From Omphiscola glabra (lineage: Eukaryota > Mollusca > Gastropoda > Lymnaeidae), in the NCBI GenBank assembly GCA_964017045.1, contig OZ024811.1:16452312-16516311 (forward strand): a stretch of 64,000 nt of DNA, given 5' to 3'. The notes beneath the pieces are model-generated. The model was not told the origin of the DNA, made no database searches, and saw nothing but the letters and a program-made list of their open reading frames with translations. Shown one piece after another: positions 11,915-25,440 of the stretch. Made by a program: the position numbers and the translations under genes. Each line of letters starts with the position of its first letter. Position 1 is the first letter of the stretch.

Positions 11915-12290
11915 TTGATGTTTTTGTGTTGTCGTGCTTGCGGGATGGGGGACTTTGCGGCTGTCTGGCTTTGGGGTTGTGTGATTGATGGCGTGGTGGG
12001 TGTTTGGGCTCGGTCGCTCCATGGCCCTTGGCACCCCTTCTTTGCCCTGGGCGGCTGGGGGGTGAATGGCGGCTGCGCGGGGGGGGGGGGGGGGGGTGGC
12101 GATTGAGGGTTGTTTTTTTCGCGGCGGGTGGTGGTCTTGGCGTTAGTGTGTGTGTTTGGCGCGTTTGTTTGGTTTCTATGATTGTTTTGTGGTTGGTTGC
12201 TTGTCGGTGGGTCGGCGTTCTCCGCGGCTCTCTGTTGTTCCATCCATTCTGTACCCGCCACCTCCAACACGAGTAGTCATCGTGCTTTTA
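11915..12290. other. GC-rich island of unknown origin
   Basis: About 375 bases, strikingly G and T rich on the plus strand, with an 18-base G run near 12079-12096, inside strongly AT-rich DNA. The minus strand carries an open frame at 12270-11905 that is mainly Pro, Thr, Asn and Gln, with a proline run set by the G tract. No domain is recognisable, so I do not call a gene. It could be an unusual low-complexity insert or a low-quality piece of the assembly. Confidence 0.5.
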
Positions 12291-14311
12291 TATAATGTTT
12301 GCAATCAAAAAAGATTTTTAATGGTTAGAGCTCACATTATGAAATCTCTTCTTGCAAAACCATTAAATTTTTTCTGACATTAAAAAAATAAAAAAAATGT
12401 ATGCGTGTTTTAATCCAAATGTGCGCAACAAAGTCTTAAATTTGCATACGCCATTTGTTTTATGCATCCTATGATAATTATTTGCACATTCATACCGGTG
12501 TTATCCCCCTCTATTTTTTCCTAACTTGTAGCCATTGTAATTTTCAACGAACTATTTTAAATGACAATGTTATGAAACTGAGAAAAAGGAAACAAATGTC
12601 AGGACCATTAAATAATATTTGTCGCTCAACACTTGAATCTAATAAACTTTAGACCTTGTCATAGTGCCACAATATATTTTATTAAGAAATCTCCAAATGA
12701 TTTAGATAAACATAATAATTTGGGATTTTAATGATAAAATAAGAGATGCGAAATTTTATTATCCAATGTATTGCAAAGGTCTATAAAGTATTGAATATAA
12801 GTTAACTAAACTTAAAATGTAACACATATCCAACCGAAAAACATAAAATGAGTTAAAGAAACACTAATGAAATGATTTTCATTTGGAAAAAATTAAAAGG
12901 AGGTAATATATTTTATCAAATTTGAAAAAAAATTACATGGCTTAATCACCTTTACTATGTCAAATTATAACTTTTTTAATTATAAAAATGTATCATTTAT
13001 TTTAATTAAAAAAAAATTCTTTATAGCTATTACTCTGATCTGGTCGGCATCTTAAATCCATGTGATATAAACAAAAAAAAAAACACTTAGCTAACCCATA
13101 ATTATAATGTATTTCTGTCATATTAAATTATTGTTTTGGAATATATTTATAATTTGTTTTTTTTAGTTTGCATTGTTTACGTTATGCATGTTTATGTAAG
13201 AGTGTGATATATTTATTTACTTATTTTATTTTGGATTGTATAGAAAAAATTATAATGTGTTAGTGTCTATATAAATAATAGACGGCTGGAAAAATGGGGT
13301 TATAAATGAATAACGACTATAAAAAGGATGGAGTTTACAAAATTAAGTCCAAATTCATTTGGAAAGAATAACAAGAAAACGGTTTAATGTAATCATCTGA
13401 GTGTTATTAAAGTTCATAAAAAACATGAACTGTTTAATGTTTCTTAATGTAATGTGCCCTCAGCTTGATGGGTTTTTTTCTATGGCTCTTTTTCCTTCGC
13501 GGCTTTTGGTGATTTTTGGCATGTGTGTGTGTTTTGTCACATCCATTCTTTTCGTAGAAAAGAATGTTTAGTAAAAAGATAAAGATGTTCGTCTATTACT
13601 AAAGATTTGCTTCAAAAAAAACTATTTTTAAAAAAATATGAGTTAACTGTTAAAACAACAAATTTGTTGTTCAAATGTAAATGTATAAAAAAAAAAAAAA
13701 CAAATACAATGAAGTGTATTTTAAATGCAAAGCAAGAAAACCCAAATATTGATACACAACATTTTGGAGATATTTTTTTTCGTTTTTAAAATTTGAGAAA
13801 AATGGAAATCCTTTCAATATGTAAAGACACAAATTGAAAGGAGTCATGCGATATTTATACGATAATGTCCATTTGATATGTCCGATTTCCGGTTGTCATA
13901 TCTCGCATGTCCGAATGAAAATAGTAATTTAAAAAAAACAACAAAAAAAAAACGATGACGTTAACTCGTTATCGTCATAATCGCCACACTTTTAAATTGT
14001 CCATATTTGTTCTATAGTTTTAGCTTGACGGTGTCACAAGGCGACAGTTTGTACATTCATATTAAAACAAAAGCAGATGCGTCACAAAATTTTATTTTCC
14101 ATGAATTACTATCTTTGGCCATAGGGGTCCTTAAAAAAAAAAAGTATTGTCTCAATTTGTTACAAGTCTTTTTTTTCTTCTTTTTTTTTTTTAAAACATT
14201 ATACAAATTAAGGAACAAAAACCAGCGAGTTTACATGACAGAAGTTGAACACAATCAGCGAATCGGCATTCAACGGGATCTTTTCATGTGATGATGTTTA
14301 GATAATAGGAC
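12291..14311. other. AT-rich intergenic DNA
   Basis: Very AT-rich with many A and T runs. A short T/G-rich patch at about 13455-13545 resembles the composition of the 11.9-12.3 kb island. No gene or element ends found. Confidence 0.5.
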
Positions 14312-14486
14312 GAGTGGCGTAGTGAGGGGGGCATCATGCCCCGGGCGCTACTCACAAAGGGGCGCCAAATGGTATATTTTACTATAATATTGTATGGTTT
14401 TCGAAATGGGGGGGGGGGCTAAAAAGGTATTGGGGGCGCAAAAAGGTATTGCACCCCGGGCGCGAGTTAAGCTCGCTACGCCACTG
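14312..14486. mobile_element. hAT-type MITE, copy 2
   Basis: Same family as 2344-2527. Ends gagtggcgtagtgaggggg and ctcgctacgccactg, with near-identical 8-base flanks aataggac and gataggac. Intergenic. Confidence 0.8.
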
Positions 14487-17321
14487 GATAGGACATTTTT
14501 TTTTAGATTAATGAAAAAAAAAGTAAAGTACTTGAAACGAAATCTAAAATATATTAAAAAAAACAACAACATTACTTTTGAGAAACACTTGAAAATAAAG
14601 GATCAGTACAGAGACACGAACAGGCGAAAGACCGAACTAAATATGTTGCTCTATGATAATGTGTAGAAATTTAAAGCACATAAACTCATGGATGCCTTAA
14701 ATTTTAAATTTCTTATTCTTTGAATTCAAATAGAAATATTTTTTTAATGGAGAGAATTTAATGAGCCCACTTTAAAGACTAAGCTCACCTACCTTCGATC
14801 ATATATATTCTCAATATCTAATGTTGATTATAAATAAAGACGGTGACGGGGTGGGCGCGGCAATTTTTAGGACTCAGCCCTGCAATGGATTTCTTCGACA
14901 CGGTCCTAACTGAATATTTCATCAGTTCTTTGCTAAAAACCGAGCTGTGAATTTGCAGAAGTTATGACAACTGTTTTTAAACATATACGTTTTATAAACG
15001 CTTGTTTACAGTTCCTTTGATGAATCATCTGCAGAACCAGATTGATTTGATTTTATACATTATACAATAATGTAAATAGACTGAATATTTTGTTGCCAAA
15101 AGAAGGGTGTTTGCTAATGATCGAGCGGCCTGCAGAACTGAGCATATTCAAAACCAAAGTATGGCCATCGGACAAAGAGTTTGAGAAACCCTCCTCTACT
15201 GCATCAAGCCCTGCCAAATCAACCATTATATTATTATGTATAGGTTGTATTCTCCTACAGAGGGATAGAGATTCAGAGATTATAGATCTGAGGTTGTATT
15301 TGAGTCTAGCATACAGTATAGCAAACAATTGAAATGTATATCACATATATTTCTCCTAGCTTTAGAATAGTGCTGGGAATGTTAAATAGGTTACGTGTAG
15401 CTTGCATGACGTATAGTAAACAATTCAAGTAAATTTCACAGACATTTGTCGTTCATCTTCATTTTTTCCGGTAACTTCTAAATGTGTTAGTATTTTCTTA
15501 TAACTGTGTTGTTTTTTGGATTGGTTAGTTAAGATTAGTATTACTCTTATTGATTTAATAAATGTGTGTGTGTTATGCGTGTATATGTATATTTTATGTG
15601 CATTTATTCATGTTTCATTCCATCCAATAAAACTATTTTATATAATATGACACTGTCTGTCTTCATTTGGTTTGTATAACATCTACCTGTGATATCTATC
15701 TTTACATTATCCATCAGACCACGAGCCAAATCAAATTGCTTAAACACACACAGGTACGTAACAGTAACGCCTGATATGCTCAAAACTGTACTTACCATGT
15801 TCAACTGTTGTCGTGAAAGTAATTATAAGGGATACATATTGTTCGGAATTTAATGTTGTTAATTAGTAGAGGAACAGAAAGGTTACTAGGGGTGGGGAAA
15901 GAGTGGGCAAAGAAAGATACAGGGAAGTGAAAAGTTGGAGTTAAGGGCAGAGCAAATGTTTAATATTCATTTATTGTCCAGTGGGTTGTTTTTTTGGGGG
16001 GTGGGGGGGTGGGGAGGTTGTTGGGATAAAGGATGAGTTGAGAAGTTTTGGAGTAAAATAATGATTGCACAATCACAGTCTGTTGGGGGAAATCATGAGG
16101 TTGAAAAGGATGAGAAACAATGGTAGTGTAGAAGTGACGGAGAAGCGTTGAGTTGATCCATCAGTTTTGAGATGATGTATTGAGGGGAGGAGAATTTGAT
16201 GGAGAAAGAAGGGGTTTGAGGAAAGATGGGAAGAGGTTTAAGAAAGACGGTGAAGTGGATTGATAAATTTGGTTAAGGATATCTGGGAGAGCGAATGGAA
16301 GGGTTTGGGCGAGTTGGTAGAAACAACAGTAATGAGGAAGAGGAAAGAAGGAATGAGGAGGATGTCGGCAGTCGAGAGAATTGGTATTAATGAATTAATT
16401 TTCTTTTAGTTATTAGATGACATGAAAAACGCAGTTGTAATCATTGTTAATAATAATCTGCGTAGTCATTGTCCACTATATTAATTAACGAAACTCAGGC
16501 CCTTTTTTACTTTTCTTAGATCTGTGTTTGGTGTAAAACCATTGCATTTGTGTTAAAGTAACTACGAAATGAGATTCATATATTTATCGGATGTGAATGA
16601 GTGCACATTAGGCCTAACATTTCTTCGTTTAAATATAACGGATGCGCCAACAGAAGCGTGACGTTCTCAGCACAGACATGATAATCAAACGGCACATGTG
16701 TGTCTGCTGGCCGTCTTTACATTATTCTTGCAGACATAATTCAAGCGCGACTTTTGTCACCTAGTTCCCTTTGAAAAGTAAAATAGTTCTAAAATTAACA
16801 GTTGTCAACGCGGTGTAGGATGACAGAGTGGCACCGTAGCAGGGAATATATATGGGGTTAAAGAAAACGTGGCTCAACAGGACACAAGGAAGTGGATCAA
16901 CAATTGTGAAGCAAGATTTAAACGCAGAGGTCACTTAGGGGTCAGTGTAGGTCACCGACTTCCTAAATGTTATGTAGGATTATTTGGTATTTGGGGGTGG
17001 GTATGTGTACAAATTTTCAGCTTATTTGGGCAATAGGAAATATATCAAAATTAAAGATACAAGATCGTTCTGCCACAAATAAACAAAAGCTGATCAAAAT
17101 AAGAAAACGCGTGTAATAAAATTAAAGGTTATACTCTGGTCTTGTTCAAACTCTACCAGGGCTGTATCTGGACAGGGGTATAACCAGATGTTGATTTTTA
17201 GAAAGAATTTTAGGATTCAATGATAGAGCTATCGGTTAGCGGTTTAACATATATACTTTTATAATAGGATATAATTTTAAGTATATATACATGTATGTAT
17301 TTATGGATTTTTAAATGGATG

Positions 17322-17398
17322 GATGTATGATAGACAGACAGACAGATTGACAGATAAATAGATAGATAGATAGATAGACAGATAGATAGATAGATGAT
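17322..17398. repeat. TAGA/CAGA tetranucleotide microsatellite
   Basis: Runs of gatagatagata and gacagacagac. Simple repeat. Confidence 0.95.
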
Positions 17399-18101
17399 AA
17401 ATGGATATATATATATATTAAACTGTTTTTTGCATATAATAATTAAAAACATAGAATACAATGTTTGCGGATATTATTTTATAAATGTTGCAAAACCTCG
17501 AAAACATTCAGCCAACTCCCCCCCCCCCCTAAACCTAGCTTTGACTAGCGGGCACTTGGCCTCCTCAATTTTTGCCCTTACCCCGTCCTCCACAATATTA
17601 ACATGACACGAACGTTTTAAATACACACATTGGCGTTTCATTTAAGAAACGTATGTAATCATGACTTTTTAAATGTTGTTTTTGGTTGATGCGTCTATAT
17701 ATTACCATTTTTGCATAATTTGACCACCATGTTAGTTGGGAATAATTTGGCCTGGAAGGTGTAGGGAGGGTAGGCTATTGTTTGTCCTATTTTTTTATTC
17801 CATGTTATAGCTTGGATTACGTTAATTTACACACAAGGGTACAATTTGACTTAGGCTAGTTAATCCCCCCGGGATATGCTTAGTTCAAAAATATATCCGG
17901 GATTAATTTGACAGAGGTGTTCTCTGGACTTTTACACCGGTATCTAGATTTCCTGATGCGTAACGAGCTTACAACACTATTCACTAAAGATCGTTTCCTT
18001 TGCCCCGTCGACGTGATGTGAAATTCACAAAATAAAACAGCTATCTGTAAGTTGTTTAACATATATTTCCCTACCTATTTCTCTGTCTCTCTCTCTCTCT
18101 A

Positions 18102-18141
<40 letters not shown>

Positions 18142-18255
18142 CACATACATGTTTGTATGTGTGTGTGTGTGTTACGCACTGTTATTATTTTGAAGGTTTA
18201 ATCTATGTTAATATTTGGCTCAAAAAAGAAACAAATAACTACGAAAAGTGTATGC

Positions 18256-18330
18256 AAAGAAAATGATACCAAAGAAAACGATACCAAAGAAAACGATACC
18301 AAAGAAAACGATACCAAAGAAAACGATACC
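18256..18330. repeat. 15-bp minisatellite, five copies
   Basis: Five units of aaagaaaacgatacc, the first with one change. An open frame across it would encode repeated KKTIP, but there is no other sign of a gene. Confidence 0.95.
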
Positions 18331-18929
18331 AAAAGTTAGTGTTATCAACAATGCTAGATTTATTTATGAGATACATTTCTTTACACAAATAAATTCAAAT
18401 ACTAAAGCAGAAAACATATTTGTTAACATACAGCAGCTGTAAAAGATACACTATTTAAAATACAAATAATAATTGACACATACAATTAAATAACGTCTGT
18501 TAGAGAAATCAACATTCTCACTCTCGCTCTCTCTCTAACTGTATCGCTCAAACTTTCTGTGTATCTAAGTGTTTATGACGTCAATATCAAGGTCATACTA
18601 GCGGGTGACATAACGTGTGGTGGCTAAACAAAACTATGTTGATGTAAAAAAACAAGCCCTACGACGTACTTTGCTATAATGTTACAATATATATCTTTAA
18701 TCTAGGCTGACCTTGTTAAATAGAAGAAACGAATTAATTTAAATACTTTTGGATTCTTAAATTAATAATAGTGATCTTCTATTACTTTATGGAAATGGAA
18801 TAAATTTAAATGCGCATAGAAATAAAATTTATCCACTTTTGTTTTAGTAAATGTTTAAATACTTGTAGATCTATTTTAAATTACAAAAAAATTAAAATAA
18901 GAATTATGGAACTCTTTTATGCATTTTTT

Positions 18930-20760
18930 TCCGAATTTGACAGCTGTGAATTTTTTTAAAAAATTTAATAAATGACCTAAGAATTACATCAAAATCACAT
19001 TTATCGTTAGAAACCAAAATTCTGTGTTTTTTTTCTTTCTTATTTGATTGTTTGTTTGTTTTGCATTGTTAATAATATTGTGAAATAAAATTAAAATTGT
19101 TGTGATCTCAATAAACACGCAAATTACGTCATAGTACGAACTGCCTATTTTAGCCAACGATCTAAGTTTATTTGATTTAAAACTGCACGGGAAAAATCTG
19201 ATAATGTATTTTCACTTTTTAAAAGTAAAATTAATAAATACAATTTATTGCTTTTTACTATTTATTCATGCCAAAAATAGACTTTAATAAATTTATGAAG
19301 TAATAAAAACGAAACGTTTAAATTTAATTTAATAAGAAAGTGCCGTTTAACTCCATCAGAGCAGAAAAACTCCATAGCCAAATAGCATTAAAAAAATGCA
19401 CTTATCGCACATCCAAATAAGAACAAACAATATGAAAAACAAAATATGTGAGTTTGTGGATGTAGGGGGCTACAATCCGTGGAAAGATTATATTAAAATT
19501 TGTAAAACTCCGTGGGAGAATGAAATATACTTCCATTTTTCAACAGGCCGCACAAGATACACCTCAGGATAAAGAAAGAAATTTGATAAAAAATTAAACT
19601 TCTAAGGTATTTATATATCGTGGGGAAGAAAAAAGGTGTGTCATTTTTACTAGGATGACAATATCTATAAATCTAGTGGTATTACAATTGTGAAAAATGA
19701 AAGGGACATTTTCAATTTTTTTTTAAACACATAAAAATGTGTTTAACTATCAAGAATATCAATGGCGTTAACAAAATGTGGGTACATGTACATATAAGAA
19801 TGCCAATAAATATAAAAATCCAATTGTTTTTCACATTTTTCTCTTAATTTTTAAAGCTTGATAATAAATTAAAATAAACAAAAGAAAACAACACTTTTTT
19901 ACCATAATAAATAAATTTTATATTAACGGAATTTGATATACTGATATCTGCCTTAAAAAAATAATCGCATTTTATATATATTTGTGTTTTTACTTTGCGC
20001 AAAGTAAAGGGCGTGTATAGTGTTATGAGATTAATAACATTTCATTTAAAAGACACTCTATGCTTTTAAAGACGTGAAAAACGGTTAACAGATTTTTCTT
20101 TAGATTGTTTTACGATTTTCCTATAATGTAGAAGAAATCGAAGGCCAAAAATGAAGATATCAGTATATCAAATTCAGTTAGATCTAGTAAAAAATTTATT
20201 TATTATGGCACAAAATGTGTTTTTTTGTTGTTTTAAATTTATTATCAAGTTAAAAAAATGTAGAGAATTTTTTTTTTTAGGGGCATTAAAAGGGTTAGTG
20301 TAGGCCCAACATTAAACAGTTTAAGAACACATGACATCTAAAGTATTTCTCTAGCGTAGAAATCAGCCGTTCAATAAACTCGTTTATTCACAATAGATTT
20401 GGTAATTTAAGTTAATGTATAGAGAAAACAAATTGTGGTTTAGGGGCGCGAAACAGGGTAATATAAAGCAGATAAATACTTTTTAGAAAGCTTAATAATG
20501 TTGGGAACGTAAACATACGTACATAGACACTTCTTTGTAAAATACGGCAATGCCGAGGAGTTTTCGCAATAGCAGGTGGAAATGTAATGCAAACATGTGT
20601 TTATATTTTTATATGATTAATACAATTTCTTTAAAACAAAACACTCAAGGCTATTGCAGACGTAAAAATGGGTTGGGCAATTCTTCTTTAGACAACACAA
20701 CTCTATGTTTTTGCGATTTTCCGACTGCACTGACGAAAATTAAGCAAAAGTAGCAAAAAA
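18930..20760 (+). repeat. Dispersed repeat, copy 1
   Basis: Diverged copy of a segment also found at about 23040-24965 and 48660-49380. Shared landmarks are gcacaagatacacctcag, a tttgataaaaaattaa-type stretch, the gacgtgaaaaacggttaa stretch and gttttcgca near the end. No coding frame. It lies just upstream of the Helitron-like block at 20830-22925. Confidence 0.7.
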
Positions 20761-20823
20761 TTGTACATTAGCATTTAAGTTCAATTAATTTCAGTTAAAT
20801 TTAGTTAAGTTACATTAAGTGAC

Positions 20824-20829
<6 letters not shown>

Positions 20830-20855
<26 letters not shown>

Positions 20856-22925
20856 GAATGTCTCTATGTATGTCGGCTATACACACTCCTATACCATTCA
20901 TCCGATTGCGATAAAACATTTTTGAGTTCTTGTCCGCACATCCGCGCATTTTTCGGAGTTATTATAACTCTTTTAAAATAATACGTTTTTTTGCCAGGGG
21001 GACCTAGATTCGTTTTTGTCTGATATGAGCGATGTAAATATAATTTTCATATACACTCCTATACCATTCATCCGATTGCGATTAAACTTTTGTGCATTGT
21101 TGTGCGTCCACCTGAAAATGTTTATAGATAGTTACAACCATTTTACAATATTGCTTTTGGGCCGGGGGTCGTAAATTCGTTTTTTATCTAAACGAGCTAT
21201 ATAAATATATTTTCAAACAGAGTTCTTGCATAGGTCAGTGTTCAGCAAATTGCGAGCCGCATGCGTCTCATTAACGACCTGAGTGCGGCTCGGCCAGTCG
21301 GCCACAAATCGGTTTGTTACTCCAACAAAGCACATGGATTTTGAGAGATTCTTGAAAATAAATTTGGCTCCTAAAATGTTTATAATCGTTCTGCTGCTGA
21401 TTTTGTAAGATCGACAATTTAGTTTGATTGTTGTTCAGTAAGTAGGTTCAGATTGAGTACCACCAAGTACAATATTCCGCTTTTGGACCTTGGGCCCTAA
21501 ATTCGTTTTTATCTACGATATATGAGTTATAAAATGTAATTACCGTTTGCTTTCCTATACCATTTATCCGATTTATATAAGACGTTGGCGAGTTGTTGTG
21601 TGCACTCTTGCAAAGTTTAACTAATTAGTACAAACATTTTACAATTTTCCGTTTGGGGCCGGGGGCCCTAAATTCTTTTTTCTTCTTATGTGAGCTATAT
21701 ATATATATATATATAAGGGGCTGTCCATTAATTATGTCAACAAATTTTTGGCGATTTTTACCTCCCCCCTCCCCCTTGTCAACAACTTGTCAAACTTCCA
21801 GAGACCGCCCCTTTAAATTACGTCAACAGTTGATTACCCCCCCCAAAAAAAAAATAAATAAATAAAGATAAAATGGGAAGAAAGAAAACAATATTTTAAA
21901 TAGACTAGTTTACAACTACAACAAAAAAGTGAATAAAAGTAAAATGTTTAGAAAAAAAAGTTTAATAAATATTAAATTATGAAATTAAAATTTATTTAAA
22001 AAATGTAACATTGTTTACGTCAACTTTTCTTGACCTCCCCCCCTCCCCCTTGTCAACAATTGTCAAAAAATTTCAGACCCCCCTATTTTGTTGACATAAT
22101 GGACAGCCCCTAACTTCAAACAGTGGTCTTGCATGGGTGGATGAAACTAAATTAAACACAAACATCGATATTTCCGTTGTAGTTTTCTGAAATAATTTAA
22201 CAATTTTACAATATTTCTTTTGGGGTTGGGTGTCGTAAATTCGTTTTTTAACTTATATTTATGTGAGCTACAAAAGTTTAATCTTAAGCAGTTCTAATGC
22301 AAACAGAATTTAATCAAATGCAAACAGCAACATTTAAGTCTGACATAATTTAGCAGGTTTCTCACTTTGTAAACAAATTTTACAATATTCCTTTTAGGGC
22401 CGGGGGTCCTAAATTCGTTTTTAGCTTAAAGGAGCTATATAAATATAAGTTCCGCATGCGTTCCTATACCATTAATCCGATTGCAACAAAACGTTGGTAA
22501 GTTGTTGTGCGCACTTCAGAAAAGTTTTATAATTTAGTACAATAATCTTACAAAATCTACATTTTGGGTCGCGGGCCCTAAATTGATTTTTGTTGTTATA
22601 TGTGCTATATTAAAAATAATTTCAAACACAGCGATGGCATGGGTGTATGGAATTGAATCAAATACAGAAAGCGTCATTCCAGTTTGTGTGTGACATTAAA
22701 GGTTGGTTTCTGAATTAGTACAACAATTTTACAATATTTCTTTTTGGGCCGGGGGCCTTAAATTCGTTTTGTTATTATATGAGCTATATGAATATAATTT
22801 CAAACACAGCTATGCTATTTCGTGGGTTGATCAATCGCTACAATTGTGTTGACTTAACTTTAAAAATCTACGCTTCTAGCATGGAAAGCTGTATGTGGCC
22901 TACTCACGCCTCGAAAACCCCTTTC
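20830..22925 (+). mobile_element. Helitron-like satellite-bearing block 1
   Basis: Begins with TA repeats and a gaatgtctctatgtatgtcgg stretch, then holds several diverged tandem units. Each has ccattcatccgattgcg followed by aaac, a gggccgggggcc stretch, aaattcgttttt and a gagctatataaatata box. The same module appears inverted at 49400-51650 and 51903-53949, where clear ends can be read. A MITE (21717-22110) is inserted in it. The 3' end is not clear here. Confidence 0.65.
21717..22110. mobile_element. MITE with ggggctgtccatta ends
   Basis: A 394-bp element with inverted ends ggggctgtccattaattatg / cataatggacagcccc and matching sub-terminal gtcaacaaa / tttgttgac. Flanking taa on both sides may be the target duplication. 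Internal cctcccccctcccccttgtc stretches occur twice. Nested in the Helitron-like block. Confidence 0.8.
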
Positions 22926-23039
22926 ATTTATTCGAGAACGGACCAGAATGTAAAACAACAAAATATTGTCTTTATAAAATGTGCTTTAAAAAACTCAATA
23001 ATATTTCTTTAAATTGTTTTAAGCATTTTATCTGTCTTT

Positions 23040-24965
23040 GACAGTTAGAATATTTTGTATCAATAAACTATGATCTAAGAATTATTATTTTTAAATCATT
23101 ACAAAATTTATTGGAAGAAGACAAATATCTAAGCTTTTTAGTGCGTTGTTAAAATTGCAAGATTAAAATATGTTAGTTGGATTTAAATGAAAACGTCTTT
23201 AGAAATATTAAAATTATAATTTTAGATTGAACTTAAAGAAGAAAAATTATATAAATTTCAAAAAAGCAAAATTTTAACTTTCATATCATAAGTTTTAAGT
23301 TCTTTAATTAAATAACCGTGTGTGACAAAACTGAAAATGTATGTTCAACTTTCTAAAAATATTTTTTAAATAGAAAATATGAAACAATTTGTGGTAAAAG
23401 GGATCTAGTACAAACGAATATTAATTTAGTTCAGGGACGTGAAAAAATGTGTGGTTATGTACTCCTGTGGATGATTAAATTTTTTCTTACATTAAAAACT
23501 ATGAGGGAGAAGAATTCGATACTTTCATTTTGCCACAGGAAGCACAAGATACGCCTCAGAGTAAAGAAATGAATTTGATAAATAATTAACCTTCTTATTT
23601 GTATTTATATGGGGCGATAGGAAATAGGGCGCAGAAATATTTACGCGAAGGACAACATCTTTAAATCCATTGATATTAAAGTCGTGAAAAAGAGATGTTA
23701 CCTTCTATTTTTACAAATAAACATATGTTTACCAATGGACTACGATTAGTCACTTCCTTGTTTTGTCACGTGATACGTACCAGCCATTAGTAGGCTTTCT
23801 GCTACACATAACAACACATAACAACAGATAAACAGCTGATCAGCCATTGCCATTATCATTAATTCTAAAGCAAAATGTTTGTCTCCATCAGCGCTTCCCC
23901 AGTGTTTATTAAAATTTTACTTTACAAAATATTCTTGAATACACGCGTTTCTTTAAATGACATTCATTAAATGTGACAATTATTATAATTCAGTTATGAT
24001 TAAAGGAAGAAAGTTGTTTGAAGAAAAATTTGTGAGCGACTAGTGTGTTGCAGACAGCCTACCGGAAGTATTACTTGTTTTTACACGTATCACGTGACAA
24101 AACAATCGACTCATCGTAGTCCATTAAGAAAATCAATGGCCTTGACAAAATGTTGTTACATTTTCATAACTGTACCCATGAATATCGAAACCCAATCATT
24201 TTACACACCAGAAAATTTATCATAAAATTAGGGATTTATTATTTTCAATTCATCGGTGTGAGCAAAGATTGGTTTAAGATTTTCTTTTAAAAAAATTATA
24301 CTATATTTGTGTTCTTACTTTGTGAAAAGTAAAGTGGTTGTATATTTTTATGAGATAAATTTCATTTCTTTAAAAAAAGACACCCAAAGTTCCTATAGAC
24401 GTGAAAAACGGTTAATAAATTATTTTTAGATAAAAGAATTCTTTGTTTTCCGATAATATAATAGTAACACAAGGTGAACGTTTTGGTTTAATTTTTATAT
24501 CAAGTTCCGGCAAGACAAAATACATTTACAATGGTATACAGAGTTTTTTTGTTGTAATTTTAAGATCCTGTTTTCATAATTTTTAGAAAGAAAAAAAGTA
24601 GTTCAGGGGCACAAAAATGAGGTAGGGTAGACCCAAAATTTAACAATTTAGAAACACAAGACATATTATAAAGTTATTCTCTAACATAGAAATTAGCCGT
24701 CAATGAACTATTTTAGTGAAAATACTGATTTAATTAGTGTTCTGTTAGATCTTCTAAATTAACGTCAAGTTTAGAGAAAAAATGTAGTTTATGGTAGCGA
24801 TAATGGGTAGAGTAGGCGTAAAAAATGTAGCAGAAAAATACTTCTTAAATCTTTTAATGATACTAGAAACGTAAACATTATTACATAGATACTTCTTCTT
24901 AAATAACGAATAGTTATTAGTTTTCGCAAAAGGAGGTAGAAATTATCGCAAAATGCCTACAATTA
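23040..24965 (+). repeat. Dispersed repeat, copy 2 (with MITE inserted)
   Basis: Aligns with 18930-20760 in the same direction, interrupted by the 392-bp MITE at 23734-24125. The matching uninterrupted position in copy 1 is near 19745. Non-coding. Confidence 0.7.
23734..24125 (+). mobile_element. 392-bp MITE with long inverted ends, copy 1
   Basis: Ends aatggactacgat and gactcatcgtagtccatt, with inverted similarity reaching inward through tgttttgtcacgtgatacgt. A near-identical copy lies in the opposite orientation at 34718-35108. No target duplication is clear. Non-coding; the short open frame within it is not credible. Confidence 0.85.
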
Positions 24966-25440
24966 TAATCATGATAACATCGGGTCAAATATTCTAGTAT
25001 ATATATTCTACTTTGAAATGGGGTTTTCTTATATTGTAAAGTAGGAAAACACAACACTAAAATAAAAAAAAATAAAAAATCAAAATATTTGTCCCAAAGC
25101 CAATTTTCGGTAAAATACTTACACATTTTAAGAATACTATTTAGAAATGTAAAGTTTATCTGTGACACTTAATAAACACTAATGCATACACCGTTTGATG
25201 CAAATTTGAAGTGTTGAAGTTGAGGAAATAGCATGCAAGACATGTGAGTTTTTTGTTTCCAACAATAGTAAGCAGTCAATTATCTTAAGTCTTTTTTTTA
25301 AAACGTATTTTAAATGTAGGATGAACTCATTACAATGTTAATTTATATGTTTTTCTGTCTATTCCCTCACACCATGTCTCTCTCAGTATTCACGCGTGTA
25401 GCTCGTGAATGCCCGGAATTATGGCTGTCTTTAAAAACAT

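Larger units (their letters stand above)
14487..18929. other. Intergenic DNA with low-complexity tracts
   Basis: No supported gene. It contains a purine-rich strand at about 15890-16380, a TAGA/GATA microsatellite at about 17322-17398, a CT then TA tract at about 18084-18140, and a 15-base minisatellite at 18256-18330. A slightly less AT-rich stretch at 15053-15332 is open on both strands over 80 to 90 codons, but resembles nothing I know. Confidence 0.5.

Noticed and set aside
11905..12270. 121-codon minus-strand frame rich in Pro, Thr, Asn and Gln
   Set aside because: Its length is a result of the GC-rich, stop-poor island; no domain, splice context or paralogue.
15053..15332. Open frames on both strands, with a stretch less AT-rich than its flanks
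   Set aside because: No recognisable domain or copy elsewhere in the window; could be a transposon remnant but nothing shows it.
18248..18442. Open frame with repeated KKTIP
   Set aside because: Arises from five 15-base repeat units; no other support.
18930..24965. Direct repeats flanking a central block as long terminal repeats of a retroelement
   Set aside because: No gag/pol frame, primer site or polypurine tract between them, and the centre is Helitron-like satellite.
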